Counted from the stretch's first letter, positions 43,582 to 53,355 are shown. The stretch: DNA of 64,000 nt from an uncultured Ruminococcus sp. (GCA_910576995.1 CAJTLC010000001.1:1221-65220), one strand, 5' to 3'. The notes: a model not told the origin generated them from the sequence alone. Program-made: numbers and translations.

Positions 43582-45543
43582 ATGGATCGGTTCAAACTTG
43601 TTTCGGAATTCGCGCCTTCGGGAGATCAGCCGCAGGCTGTGGATAAGCTTGTCAACGGCTTGAATTCGGGAAAAAAGGAGCAGATTCTTCTTGGCGTTAC
43701 CGGCTCGGGAAAAACTTTTACAATGGCGAACGTTATAGCGAGAGTGAATAAGCCCACTCTTGTCCTTGCGCATAATAAAATTCTCGCCGCCCAGCTATGC
43801 TCGGAATTCAAGGAGTTTTTCCCCGATAATGCCGTTGAATATTTTGTGTCGTATTATGATTATTATCAGCCCGAAGCTTACGTTGCAAGTACCGACAGCT
43901 ATATTGAAAAGGTGTCGTCGATCAATGATGAGATAGATAAACTGCGACATTCAGCTACAACGGCTCTTGCCGAACGCCGCGATGTAATTATAGTTTCAAG
44001 CGTATCGTGTATTTATTCTTTGGGAAGTCCCGAAGAATACCGCTCGAATGTGGTATCAGTGCGTCAGGGCATGGAAAAATCCCGCGAGCAGCTTATTGCC
44101 GAACTGGTAAAGATTCGATATGAACGGAATGATATCGCTTTCGAGCGAAATAAATTTCGCGTGCGAGGCGATGTAGTTGAGATCTTCCCCGCAATGTCAA
44201 GCGATACGGCAATTCGCGTTGAATATTTCGGAGACGAGATCGACCGTATATCAGAGATAAACGTGGTTACGGGCGAAGTAAAGGCGGTTATTTCTCATGC
44301 GGCGATTTTTCCTGCGACGCATTATATTGTTGGCGACGATAAACTTGACGACGCTATGGAAGAACTTGACCGTGAACTTGCCGAGCGCATCGACTATTTT
44401 CAGAAAAATAACAAGCTTGTGGAGGCACAGAGAATCGAACAGCGCACTCATTATGATATGGAAATGATACGCGAAGTCGGTTATTGCAGCGGCGTAGAAA
44501 ATTATTCACGCGTTCTTTCGGGACGTCCTCCGGGAAGCACTCCCTTGACGCTTCTTGATCATTTCCCCGAAGATTTCCTGCTTATCGTCGATGAAAGTCA
44601 TGTAACTCTTCCACAGGTTCGCGGAATGTATGCAGGCGACAGGGCGCGTAAGGAAAATCTGGTTGAGTACGGATTCCGGCTTCCAAGCGCATTTGATAAT
44701 CGTCCGCTCAATTTTGACGAATTCAATGCGCATATAAATCAGGCGATATACGTCAGCGCAACTCCGGGTCAGATCGAAAGGGAGAAAACGGATATTATAG
44801 TTGAACAGCTTATTCGCCCTACAGGTCTGGTCGATCCCGAAATAATTGTCAAGCCCACTCAGGGACAGATAGACGATCTTTATTCAGAAATAAACAAGCG
44901 TATCGAGCGTCATGAACGCGTGCTGATTACGACTCTTACTAAGAAAATGGCGGAAGACCTTACTTCTTTTTACGAGGGAATGGGCGTTAAGATAAGATAT
45001 CTGCATCATGATATAGATACGATAGAGCGTATGGAGATAATCAAAGATCTGCGCAACGGTATATTTGATGTGCTTGTGGGAATAAATCTTTTACGCGAGG
45101 GTCTGGATATTCCCGAAGTCAGCCTTATTGCCATACTCGACGCCGATAAAGAGGGATTTTTGCGCAGCGAAACTTCCCTGATACAGACGATAGGACGAGC
45201 CGCAAGAAATGCCAACGGACAGGTAATAATGTATGCCGACAGCGTGACGGGTTCTATGGAGCGCGCTATCATGGAGACGGAGCGCCGACGCAGTCTGCAA
45301 ATGGCTTATAATAAAGAACACGGAATAGTTCCGAAAACCATTATCAAGGAAATTCGCGACGTACTGGAGATTACGTCAAAGCCGAATCTGGAAAGCAAAA
45401 CCTCCAAAAAGAATATGTCCGCAGCCGAAAAACAGCAGCTTATCGACAGGCTTACTGTTGAAATGAAGAATGCAGCGAAAATGCTTGAATTTGAACATGC
45501 GGCTTATCTGCGTGACAAGATACATGAATTAAAAGGTGAGTGA
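43582..45543 (+). CDS. uvrB: excinuclease ABC subunit B
   Basis: A 653-residue DNA repair helicase. LGVTGSGKTFTMA is Walker A; the beta-hairpin region has VSYYDYYQPEAYV; DESH is in LLIVDESHVTLP; VLVGINLLREGLDIPEVSLI and QTIGRAARN are helicase motifs V and VI. The C-terminal UVR domain (MLEFEHAAYLRDKI) contacts UvrC. It is full length and 2 bases from uvrA. Confidence 0.97.
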   Translation: MDRFKLVSEFAPSGDQPQAVDKLVNGLNSGKKEQILLGVTGSGKTFTMANVIARVNKPTLVLAHNKILAAQLCSEFKEFFPDNAVEYFVSYYDYYQPEAYVASTDSYIEKVSSINDEIDKLRHSATTALAERRDVIIVSSVSCIYSLGSPEEYRSNVVSVRQGMEKSREQLIAELVKIRYERNDIAFERNKFRVRGDVVEIFPAMSSDTAIRVEYFGDEIDRISEINVVTGEVKAVISHAAIFPATHYIVGDDKLDDAMEELDRELAERIDYFQKNNKLVEAQRIEQRTHYDMEMIREVGYCSGVENYSRVLSGRPPGSTPLTLLDHFPEDFLLIVDESHVTLPQVRGMYAGDRARKENLVEYGFRLPSAFDNRPLNFDEFNAHINQAIYVSATPGQIEREKTDIIVEQLIRPTGLVDPEIIVKPTQGQIDDLYSEINKRIERHERVLITTLTKKMAEDLTSFYEGMGVKIRYLHHDIDTIERMEIIKDLRNGIFDVLVGINLLREGLDIPEVSLIAILDADKEGFLRSETSLIQTIGRAARNANGQVIMYADSVTGSMERAIMETERRRSLQMAYNKEHGIVPKTIIKEIRDVLEITSKPNLESKTSKKNMSAAEKQQLIDRLTVEMKNAAKMLEFEHAAYLRDKIHELKGE

Positions 45544-45545
45544 CT

Positions 45546-48368
45546 ATGATAAATAAAATAATAATTAAAGGTGCAAGAGCAAATAATCTGAAGAATATAG
45601 ATGTGGAACTTCCGCGCGATAAGCTTATCGTCATGACGGGACTTTCTGGTTCGGGAAAATCTTCTCTTGCATTTGATACTATATACGCCGACGGTCAGCG
45701 CAGATATGTGGAAAGTCTTTCTTCCTATGCGAGGATGTTCCTCGGTCAGATGGAAAAGCCCGATGTGGACAGCATCGAGGGGCTTTCTCCCGCGATTTCG
45801 ATAGATCAGAAAACCACGTCTAAGAATCCGCGTTCGACGGTTGGAACTGTTACCGAGATTTACGATTATCTGCGGCTTCTTTATGCAAGAATAGGCGTTC
45901 CGCATTGTCCTGTGTGCGGCAGGGAAATTTCCCAGCAGACGATCGACAGCATGGTGGATAAAATCCTTGAAATGCCCGTCGGAACTAAAATTCAGCTTCT
46001 TGCTCCGATCGCGCGCAATCGTAAGGGTACGTTTGCGAAAGAACTGGAATCAGCTAAAAAATCCGGATTCGTTCGCGTTCGTGCAGACGGAATAATGTAC
46101 GAGCTTACGGAAGAAATAAAGCTGGAAAAAAATAAGAAGCATAATATTGAGATAGTTGTTGACAGAATAATCGTAAAAGAGGGAATAGAGAGCCGTGTGA
46201 CTGACAGCCTTGAAACGATATTCAAGCTGACGGAGGGACTTGCAATAGTCGATGTTGTAGGAGGGGAAGAGATCGTTTTTTCCCAGAATTTCGCCTGTCC
46301 GGAGCATAATATAAGCATCGGAGAGCTTGAACCCGTAATGTTTTCGTTCAATAATCCTGTAGGCGCTTGTCCGAAATGCACGGGATTGGGAATGTTCCGC
46401 CATATCGCGCCGAAAACTATCGTGCCGAATGAAGATCTTTCTATATTGGAGGGCGCTATTTCCGCGCATGGCTGGAACAGTCTTGACGAAACATCTATAG
46501 CGATGATGTATTATAAGGCGATCTCGAAGCATTACAATGTACCTCTTGATGTGCCTGTAAAAGAATTGACCAAAGAGCAGCTTGATCTTTTCCTTTACGG
46601 AACGGGAGATACGGCGCTTGAACTTCATCGCCCGGAATCCCTTGGCGGCGGTGCGTATTCTACTCCGTTTGAGGGCGTTATACACAATCTCGAACGCCGT
46701 TACCGTGAATCCGGAAGCGATTATTCCAAGGCTGCCATAGAGGAATATATGACGGAATGCGTCTGCTCGCAATGCAAAGGAAAGAGACTGCGTCCTGAAT
46801 ATCTTGCGGTGACGGTCGGCGATAAAAATATAAGCGATCTTACAGAGCTTTCAGTAAAAAAGGAACTGGAATTCTTCGACGGACTGACGCTTACAAATAA
46901 TGAAAAATTTATCGGCGAAAGAATAATCAAGGAGATCAGGGAACGGCTTGGATTCCTCAACAGCGTCGGTCTGGAATATCTTACGCTGTCGCGTTCTTCG
47001 GGAACTCTTTCGGGCGGTGAAAGCCAGAGAATCCGTCTTGCAACGCAGATAGGTTCGTCGCTTGTGGGCGTGCTTTATATACTTGACGAGCCGAGTATCG
47101 GGCTTCATCAGCGCGATAACGATAAGCTTATCGCGACGCTTAAAAGACTGCGCGATCTGGGAAATACGCTCATTGTGGTCGAGCATGACGACGATACGAT
47201 GCTTGCCGCCGATTATATTGTTGATATAGGTCCGGGAGCAGGAGTTAACGGCGGAAACGTCGTATTTGCGGGAACTGTCGATAAATTGCTGAAATGCAAA
47301 AAATCAATTACAGGTCAGTATCTCAGCGGAAAGAAAAAAATTCCCGTTCCTAAGAGCAGGCGCGAGGGCAACGGCAAATTCCTGAAAATCAAAGGCGCGA
47401 AAGAACATAATCTGAAAAATATAGACGTGAATATTCCGCTTGGCAAGCTGATATGCGTGACGGGTGTTTCCGGCAGCGGCAAATCTTCGCTTGTAAATGA
47501 GATAATCTATAAAAATCTTGCAGCGCGGCTCAATCGTGCAAAAACTTCTCCGGGAGATTTCCGAAAAATGGAGGGATTGGAAAATCTCGATAAGGTGATA
47601 TGCATAGATCAGTCGCCTATCGGAAGAACTCCGAGATCGAATCCAGCCACATATACGGGAGTTTTTACCGATATACGCGATCTTTTTGCGAAAACTCCCG
47701 ACGCTAAGGCGCGCGGTTACAGTAACGGAAGATTTAGCTTTAACGTCAAGGGCGGAAGATGCGAAGCCTGTGAGGGCGACGGAATTCTGAAGATAGAGAT
47801 GCATTTCCTGCCTGATGTATACGTTCCGTGCGAGGTTTGCAAGGGCAAACGTTATAATCGCGAAACGCTTGAAGTGCATTATAAGGGGGAATCTATATAT
47901 GACGTGCTGGAAATGACCGTGGACGAGGGCGTTGAGTTTTTTGAGCATCTCCCTAAAATCGCAAGAAAACTGAAAACTTTGCAGCAAGTCGGACTTGGAT
48001 ATATAAAAATCGGACAGCCTGCAACGACTCTTTCGGGCGGAGAGGCGCAGCGAGTGAAGCTGTCTACGGAGCTTTCGAAACGCGCTACGGGTCAGACTAT
48101 CTATATTCTCGACGAGCCGACGACCGGACTTCACACGGCTGATGTTCACAAGCTTATCGACGTTTTGCAGGAATTGACCGATCAGGGGAATACGGTGCTT
48201 GTTATCGAGCATAATCTCAATGTTATCAAGGCTGCCGATCATATTATCGATCTCGGTCCGGAGGGCGGAGACGGCGGCGGCACTATAGTCGCTCAGGGAA
48301 CTCCGGAGGAAGTTGCCGAATGTCCGCAGTCTTATACAGGAAAGTATCTTAAGCCGTATTTGGAATGA
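45546..48368 (+). CDS. uvrA: excinuclease ABC subunit A
   Basis: A 940-residue damage-recognition ATPase from ATG 45546; a GTG overlapping the uvrB stop is less likely. It has two ABC modules: Walker A in GLSGSGKSSL and GVSGSGKSSL, signatures LSGGESQRIRLA and LSGGEAQRVKLS, and Walker B LDEPSIGL and LDEPTTGL. Zinc-binding Cys pairs are in CPVCG, CPKC, CSQCKG and CEACEGDG/CEVCKG. Co-transcribed with uvrB for nucleotide excision repair. Confidence 0.97.
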   Translation: MINKIIIKGARANNLKNIDVELPRDKLIVMTGLSGSGKSSLAFDTIYADGQRRYVESLSSYARMFLGQMEKPDVDSIEGLSPAISIDQKTTSKNPRSTVGTVTEIYDYLRLLYARIGVPHCPVCGREISQQTIDSMVDKILEMPVGTKIQLLAPIARNRKGTFAKELESAKKSGFVRVRADGIMYELTEEIKLEKNKKHNIEIVVDRIIVKEGIESRVTDSLETIFKLTEGLAIVDVVGGEEIVFSQNFACPEHNISIGELEPVMFSFNNPVGACPKCTGLGMFRHIAPKTIVPNEDLSILEGAISAHGWNSLDETSIAMMYYKAISKHYNVPLDVPVKELTKEQLDLFLYGTGDTALELHRPESLGGGAYSTPFEGVIHNLERRYRESGSDYSKAAIEEYMTECVCSQCKGKRLRPEYLAVTVGDKNISDLTELSVKKELEFFDGLTLTNNEKFIGERIIKEIRERLGFLNSVGLEYLTLSRSSGTLSGGESQRIRLATQIGSSLVGVLYILDEPSIGLHQRDNDKLIATLKRLRDLGNTLIVVEHDDDTMLAADYIVDIGPGAGVNGGNVVFAGTVDKLLKCKKSITGQYLSGKKKIPVPKSRREGNGKFLKIKGAKEHNLKNIDVNIPLGKLICVTGVSGSGKSSLVNEIIYKNLAARLNRAKTSPGDFRKMEGLENLDKVICIDQSPIGRTPRSNPATYTGVFTDIRDLFAKTPDAKARGYSNGRFSFNVKGGRCEACEGDGILKIEMHFLPDVYVPCEVCKGKRYNRETLEVHYKGESIYDVLEMTVDEGVEFFEHLPKIARKLKTLQQVGLGYIKIGQPATTLSGGEAQRVKLSTELSKRATGQTIYILDEPTTGLHTADVHKLIDVLQELTDQGNTVLVIEHNLNVIKAADHIIDLGPEGGDGGGTIVAQGTPEEVAECPQSYTGKYLKPYLE

Positions 48369-48502
48369 TCGACTGAATGTTGTGTATATTGCTTGATATT
48401 GGTAACAAATATAAAGTTGTTTTGTGCATATATACAAAAATGATATTACTCTGCACATTTTTATTCTTTCAAACGTTATAAATTATAGGAGGTATTAACA
48501 AA

Positions 48503-48600
48503 GGAAGCCGAATGTCCGCAGACTTGTATTAAAGGCAACATCGCACAAAGCGCGCCTGACGGCTTTTCACGTCAACGCACAATCTTGCTGCAGCATTGCA
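48503..48600. repeat. partial duplication of the uvrA end and an element fragment
   Basis: The gap 48369-48651 holds no gene. GCCGAATGTCCGCAG occurs at the end of uvrA (about 48317) and again at about 48508, in a slightly diverged surrounding, as if the end of uvrA had been copied. Next to it AAAGGCAACATCGCACAAAG resembles the end of the 43293 element, so an insertion or deletion event is likely. Confidence 0.5.
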
Positions 48601-48651
48601 TAAACGCTTTTGTTGAAATCAACAAAAAATATTACAATTTCGGGAAGTTTG

Positions 48652-48680
48652 TTGACTTGGCTAATATTTTAATGTATAAT
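48652..48680 (+). promoter_or_regulatory. promoter of the VYGP-dockerin / radical SAM operon
   Basis: TTGACT (48652-48657), 17 bases, TATAAT (48675-48680), 40 bases before the start codon at 48721. It indicates that the operon to 53244 is transcribed on its own. Confidence 0.85.
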
Positions 48681-48720
48681 AAAAGAGAATAGGAATATTT
48701 TAATGAAAGGAGATTTTATT

Positions 48721-49275
48721 ATGAAAAAGACAATAAAGACTTTGATAACAGCGGCTCTTTTCGCCGCTTCTTCCGCATCAATGTCGGCGTATGATCCTGC
48801 TGCGGAGGAAATTCAGGACGTCTACGGTCCTGCGCCCGATTATCCGTCGATCGAAGAAACTAACAATGTCGAAACCGCCGAGCCTCCTATGACTACGACA
48901 GAAACAGAGGTGTTTGATCAGCCTGTCTACGGACCTCCATGGTTTACGCCTGACGAAGAAACAACAACGACTGCTGCAGTTGACACCACTCCTATCGTGA
49001 CTACTATGGAAACAAATCCGCCTGCACCAGTTTATGGACCGCCCTGGATGATGCTTGAGGAAAAAGAATGGCTGGGCGATCTTAATCTGGACGGCTCGGT
49101 CGATGTGTATGATATGGTCGCGCTGAGAAAGTATCTTCTCAGCCATACAGATGCTGATGATTGGGAAGAAAAGCGTGCCGACGTGAATAAGGACGGAGAA
49201 GTCGGAATGGCTGATCTTATTATGCTTCAAAGATATTTGCTGGGCAGTATAAACAGCCTTACCGATAAGGAGTAA
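48721..49275 (+). CDS. secreted dockerin protein with three VYGP repeats, candidate radical SAM substrate
   Basis: A 184-residue protein from ATG 48721, which follows AAAGGAG; the ATG at 48703 would overlap that site. It has a signal peptide (1-23), then three repeated motifs in a Thr/Pro/Glu-rich spacer: VYGPAPDY (34-41), VYGPPWFTP (69-77) and VYGPPWMM (104-111). A type I dockerin follows, with Ca-binding repeats GDLNLDGSVDVYDMVALRKY (119-138) and ADVNKDGEVGMADLIMLQRY (153-172). The dockerin would place it on a cellulosome scaffold. The motif repeats and the SPASM enzyme encoded 2 bases later suggest a multi-core modified peptide; the modification itself is inference. Confidence 0.85.
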   Translation: MKKTIKTLITAALFAASSASMSAYDPAAEEIQDVYGPAPDYPSIEETNNVETAEPPMTTTETEVFDQPVYGPPWFTPDEETTTTAAVDTTPIVTTMETNPPAPVYGPPWMMLEEKEWLGDLNLDGSVDVYDMVALRKYLLSHTDADDWEEKRADVNKDGEVGMADLIMLQRYLLGSINSLTDKE

Positions 49276-49277
49276 AT

Positions 49278-50351
49278 ATGCTTGATGTAAATGTAAAAAA
49301 AGATAACATGAAAACCCTTGAGGCTTATCGCGCGGGTCTGATGATCAAACCGCAGCTTCGGCATCTGTTTCTGGAACTGACTTTGCGCTGTAACGAAAGA
49401 TGCCTGCATTGCGGAAGCAGCTGCGGCGATCAGCATTCCGAAGAGTTGACGGTCGCTCAGTATGCTAAATTTCTTGCGGAAGTCAAGGGAGATTTCGGAA
49501 CCGGAAATAAAATGCTTTGCATTACGGGCGGCGAGCCGCTTTTACGCAAGGATTTCTTTGATATTATGGCAGTTGCCCATGAACTTGGCTTCCATTGGGG
49601 AATGACCAGCAACGCTACTCTGATCGACGACAGCGTGGCAAAAGAGTTGAAGCGCGTCGGTATGGGAACTATTTCCGTAAGCATCGACGGTCTTGAGGAA
49701 ACTCACGACGCGTTCAGACGTACTGCGGGCGGCTGGAAAAAGGCTATGAACGGTATCGAAAGCCTGATACGCGCGGACGCTTTCAAGCACGTTCAGATCA
49801 CAACTGTTGTGACGCATCAGAATATAGGTCAGCTTGACGAATTGTACAGGATCTTTAACGATATGGACATAGATTCGTGGCGTATAATAAACATGGAGCC
49901 TATCGGACGCGCAAAACAGCATCCCGAGCTGCTTCTCACTGACGATGATTATCGCTATATGTTCGAATATATCAGGAATAAGCGAATTGCCGGCGAGCCT
50001 GTTACGTATGGATGCAGTCATTATCTCGGTTTGGAATACGAGCGCGAAGTGCGCGATTGGTATTACATATGTACTGCCGGAACGTATATAGCCAGTATTA
50101 TGGCGAACGGCGATATTACGGCGTGTCTTGATATTGAACGCCGTTCCGAATTCGTTCAGGGAAATATTCTGAAAGATCGTTTTAAGGACGTATGGGAAAA
50201 CAGATTTGAGATATTTCGCCGCGATCTTGGCGATGAAAATGAAAAATGCCGAAACTGCGCAGAAAAATGCAGATGCCACGGCGATTCTTATCATAGCTGG
50301 GATTTTGATAAAAATGAACCGCAGCTTTGCTTTAAGGATATTCTTTTTTAA
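49278..50351 (+). CDS. radical SAM/SPASM peptide-modifying enzyme
   Basis: A 357-residue enzyme. CNERCLHC (Cys38, 42, 45) binds the radical SAM 4Fe-4S cluster, TGGEPLL binds SAM, and VSIDGLEETHDAFR is the usual later strand. The C-terminal SPASM region has Cys residues in YGCSHY, YICTAG, ITACLD, the CRNCAEKCRC cluster and QLCF, enough for two auxiliary clusters. Such enzymes install thioethers, ether or C-C crosslinks, or epimerise residues, in ribosomal peptides. Its start is 2 bases after the VYGP protein stop, implying coupled translation and making that protein the likely substrate. A sulfatase-maturase role is unlikely, since no sulfatase is present. Confidence 0.9.
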   Translation: MLDVNVKKDNMKTLEAYRAGLMIKPQLRHLFLELTLRCNERCLHCGSSCGDQHSEELTVAQYAKFLAEVKGDFGTGNKMLCITGGEPLLRKDFFDIMAVAHELGFHWGMTSNATLIDDSVAKELKRVGMGTISVSIDGLEETHDAFRRTAGGWKKAMNGIESLIRADAFKHVQITTVVTHQNIGQLDELYRIFNDMDIDSWRIINMEPIGRAKQHPELLLTDDDYRYMFEYIRNKRIAGEPVTYGCSHYLGLEYEREVRDWYYICTAGTYIASIMANGDITACLDIERRSEFVQGNILKDRFKDVWENRFEIFRRDLGDENEKCRNCAEKCRCHGDSYHSWDFDKNEPQLCFKDILF

Positions 50352-50364
50352 GGATAGGGAGTAA

Positions 50365-51258
50365 ATGGAGTTTTTGACAAAAATATTAAGATCGCAGCTG
50401 TCTCTGGTGAATAAATTGTCGGATTCGTGCTGTATAAAAAATTCGCGTGCCGTTCAGGATAAACTTGGCAGCATTATGGCGCATGAGTATCTGACAGACG
50501 TGACCTATCATGCTATTGATTCAGCGGAATTTCAAGGTGAATATATAATTCCGAACAACAGGGAAAACGACGGCGTGATATTATATCTGCACGGTGGAGG
50601 ATATTGCTCCGGCGATATGCAGTATGCAAAGGGATTCGGCACTATCTTGGCGGCTCAGGAGCATATAGACGTCTGCTGCACAGCGTACAGACTTGCGCCC
50701 GAAAATCCTTTTCCGGCAGCTCTTGAGGACGCTGCCGCAGCATATCGCAGACTTTTGAAAGACGGCTATTCTCATGAAAAAATTATTTTGTGTGGAGAAT
50801 CGGCAGGCGGCGGACTTGTATTTTGTCTTGCTCTAAAAATAAAAGAAGAAAATCTTCCCATGCCTTGCGGTATAATTGCGGTCTCGCCTTGGAGCGACCT
50901 TACCATGTCGGGAATCTCTTATGAGGAAAACCGCGAAAACGATCCGTCCATGACTCTCAAAAGGCTGCGGTTTTATGCCGAGCAGTATACGGACAATACC
51001 GCTCATCCTTTAGTTTCACCGCTTTTCGGCGATCTTGAGAGCCTGCCTCCGTCATTGATATTTGTCGGTGGGGATGAAATAATGCTCAGCGATTCCGTTG
51101 AACTTCATAAAAAGCTTGTTGATTCCGGCTGCGTTTCGGATTTGCGTATCGCTCCCGATATGTGGCATATTTATCTTCTTTACGGTATAAAAGAAGCTAA
51201 AGAAGACAGGAAGCTTATCACAAAGTTTTTGGGGGAGGTTCTGCATGGAGGAGCGTAA
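50365..51258 (+). CDS. alpha/beta hydrolase, hormone-sensitive-lipase type
   Basis: A 297-residue esterase-like enzyme. The oxyanion motif HGGGY, nucleophile Ser in CGESAGGG, Asp in VGGDEIMLSD and His in MWHIYLL form the complete triad of the HSL family. No signal peptide. It lies 13 bases after the radical SAM gene and overlaps the acyltransferase by 14 bases. The ester substrate is unknown. Confidence 0.9.
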   Translation: MEFLTKILRSQLSLVNKLSDSCCIKNSRAVQDKLGSIMAHEYLTDVTYHAIDSAEFQGEYIIPNNRENDGVILYLHGGGYCSGDMQYAKGFGTILAAQEHIDVCCTAYRLAPENPFPAALEDAAAAYRRLLKDGYSHEKIILCGESAGGGLVFCLALKIKEENLPMPCGIIAVSPWSDLTMSGISYEENRENDPSMTLKRLRFYAEQYTDNTAHPLVSPLFGDLESLPPSLIFVGGDEIMLSDSVELHKKLVDSGCVSDLRIAPDMWHIYLLYGIKEAKEDRKLITKFLGEVLHGGA

Positions 51259-52537
51259 ACGGCAGCGCAGGTGGATGCGCCTTGATAATGCGGCAAAACT
51301 TTATCCTGCTGTTCGCACGAAAAATTGGTGCAACGTTTTTCGCCTTTCGATAACTCTGAATGAAAATATTGATCCCGACGTGCTTCAAAAGGCTTTAAAT
51401 GTGACTGTCGGACGATTTCCCTCCATTGCTGTTAGATTGTGCAAGGGATTTTTCTGGTATTATCTGGAGGAGATCGAATCCGCTCCGGCTGTTATTCCTG
51501 ATCGTCCTTATCCGTGCGGAAAAATGACGGCTGACGATATGAAAAGGTGTGCTTTTCGGGTTTTATATTATAAAAAGAGGATCGCCGTTGAATTTTTTCA
51601 TTCGCTTACGGACGGAAACGGCGGTCTGATTTTTCTGAAAACTCTTGCGGCTGAATATATTACTCAAAAGGAAAGTGTGAATATACCGGCTGAATTTGGT
51701 GTTCTTAACAGAAATGAAGAACCGAACGATCGGGAATTTGAGGACAGCTTTCTGAAATATCATGGTCATAAGGCTTTTTCAAAGCGCGAAAAGACGGCTT
51801 ATCGGATTACCGGAACTAAAGAGAATGATGATTTTCACGGCGTGACTATAGGGATAGTCGATTTGAAATCTGTTTTGTCGAAGGCTAAAAAGCATGGAGT
51901 CAGTCTTACGGCTTATCTTGCGGCGGTAATGGCTTTGTCGATAATCCAGATTCAGGATTCCGAAGTTCCCGACAAGAGAAAGCAAAAGCCCGTTAAAATT
52001 CTGATCCCGGTAAATCTCAGGAATTATTTCAAGAGTTCCTCCATGAGAAATTTTGTGCTGTATGTGATTCCCGAAATTGAAGCGAATATGGGCGATTTCA
52101 CGTTTGAAGAGATATTGCAGATCGTTTATTGTCAAATGAAGCTTCAGCTTACCGAAAAGCAGATGCAGGCGAGGATAACGGCAAACGTTAAGGTAGAGAA
52201 AAATAAATTTCTGAAAGCTTTGCCGTTGTTTGTAAAAAATATAGGCATGAAAACCGCTTTTTCAATGGTTGGCGAAAAGAAATCAAGTATTACTATGTCA
52301 AATCTTGGCGCTGTCAGGATTCCTGATGAGATGAGAAAATTTACCGAACGATTTGATTTTACGCTGGGAGTTCAGGCAACTGGCTGCAATAATTGCGGAA
52401 TTTTATCTTACGGGGATAAATTATATATAAATATGATAAGAAATATCAAGGAATCCGAACTTGAACGTCTATTTTTTACAAATCTTGTAAAGCGGGGAAT
52501 AGCCGTAACGGTCGAAAGTAATCAGAAGGAGGAGTGA
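51245..52537 (+). CDS. condensation-fold acyltransferase (alcohol acetyltransferase-like)
   Basis: A 430-residue protein of the condensation/acyltransferase fold. EFFHSLTDGNGGLIFLK holds the catalytic HxxxDG, and VNLRNYFKSSSMRNFVLY is the later structural motif of the same fold. Families of this type join or exchange acyl groups on alcohols or thioesters. No carrier-protein gene is nearby. GGGAGGT precedes ATG 51245 inside the hydrolase end. The product is unknown. Confidence 0.82.
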   Translation: MEERKRQRRWMRLDNAAKLYPAVRTKNWCNVFRLSITLNENIDPDVLQKALNVTVGRFPSIAVRLCKGFFWYYLEEIESAPAVIPDRPYPCGKMTADDMKRCAFRVLYYKKRIAVEFFHSLTDGNGGLIFLKTLAAEYITQKESVNIPAEFGVLNRNEEPNDREFEDSFLKYHGHKAFSKREKTAYRITGTKENDDFHGVTIGIVDLKSVLSKAKKHGVSLTAYLAAVMALSIIQIQDSEVPDKRKQKPVKILIPVNLRNYFKSSSMRNFVLYVIPEIEANMGDFTFEEILQIVYCQMKLQLTEKQMQARITANVKVEKNKFLKALPLFVKNIGMKTAFSMVGEKKSSITMSNLGAVRIPDEMRKFTERFDFTLGVQATGCNNCGILSYGDKLYINMIRNIKESELERLFFTNLVKRGIAVTVESNQKEE

Positions 52538-52539
52538 GA

Positions 52540-53244
52540 ATGGCTTACTGTATAAAATGCGGCGTAAAACTTGGAGACAGCGAAAAAAAGTGTCCGCTGT
52601 GCCAGACCGTAGTGTATCATCCCGATCTCAAACCTGTAGAAAATGCAGAAACTCCATATCCGACGGAACATTATGAAGCGATGAAAAAAACAAGTATACG
52701 TTTTAAACTGACTATCGCGACAATGATAATCCTTATTCCGACCGTTCTGACTGTTATCTGCGATTACAGCGTTAATTCCGCAGTCATCTGGTCAGATATC
52801 GTTGTAAGTTCTATCTGCTTTTTGTACTGTCTGATTTTTATTCCGCTTTTCGTTCAAAAAAAAGATCCTGTTTTGTATTTTGCTATAGACTATGCGGCAC
52901 TATTACTGTTTGAATGGTATCTTGCCTTTACCTTAAACGGAAATTGGTTCTGGAAATTCAGCCTTCCTCTTACTACTTCAATAGCGCTTATAATTGTTGC
53001 AGCAATGCTTATTAAGCGATTTACCCGCGCCTCGAATTTGATTATAACGGCAGTGATATTCTTTCTTTCGGCTGCGGACTGCATTTTTGTAGAATATCTC
53101 ATCAATAACGCTTTCCGAGAACGCATATTTTTGATATGGTCTTATTATCCGCTTATCACTTTTATTATTGTAGGAGTTATTCTTATTCTATGCGACAAAA
53201 ATCAGAAATTAAAAGATAAGCTTGCTAAAAAATTTTTTATTTGA
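52540..53244 (+). CDS. zinc-ribbon membrane protein (DUF6320-like)
   Basis: A 234-residue protein from ATG 52540 (AAGGAGGAG upstream; a GTG two codons earlier is less likely). An N-terminal zinc ribbon has CIKCG and CPLC, followed by about six hydrophobic segments (about 50-225). I recall a hydrolase, condensation-type acyltransferase and zinc-ribbon membrane protein occurring as a conserved trio in Clostridia, here joined to the radical SAM pair; the family name is from memory. It is the last gene of the operon. Confidence 0.75.
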   Translation: MAYCIKCGVKLGDSEKKCPLCQTVVYHPDLKPVENAETPYPTEHYEAMKKTSIRFKLTIATMIILIPTVLTVICDYSVNSAVIWSDIVVSSICFLYCLIFIPLFVQKKDPVLYFAIDYAALLLFEWYLAFTLNGNWFWKFSLPLTTSIALIIVAAMLIKRFTRASNLIITAVIFFLSAADCIFVEYLINNAFRERIFLIWSYYPLITFIIVGVILILCDKNQKLKDKLAKKFFI

Positions 53245-53256
53245 TAGAATATAACC

Positions 53257-53355
53257 GCAGACGATGTCTCCCGCCTCTTAGGCGGCGAACATCTTTAGAT
53301 TCAGTCGGAGATACAATCTCCGACTGAATCCGTCTTACTGCCGTAAGACGTCTGC
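53257..53355 (+). ncRNA. cloverleaf-like structured element
   Basis: A closing stem GCAGAC/GTCTGC (53257-53262, 53350-53355) encloses three hairpins: ATGT..CCGCC-TCTTA-GGCGG..ACAT (53264-53292), a perfect 15-bp stem GATTCAGTCGGAGAT with its complement around ACA (53298-53330), and GTCTTAC-TGCC-GTAAGAC (53332-53349). Nearly every base is paired, giving a four-way junction. It encodes no protein. It may be an RNA or the folded end of a single-strand-transposing element. The strand is uncertain, since a junction of this type can fold in both directions. Confidence 0.5.
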
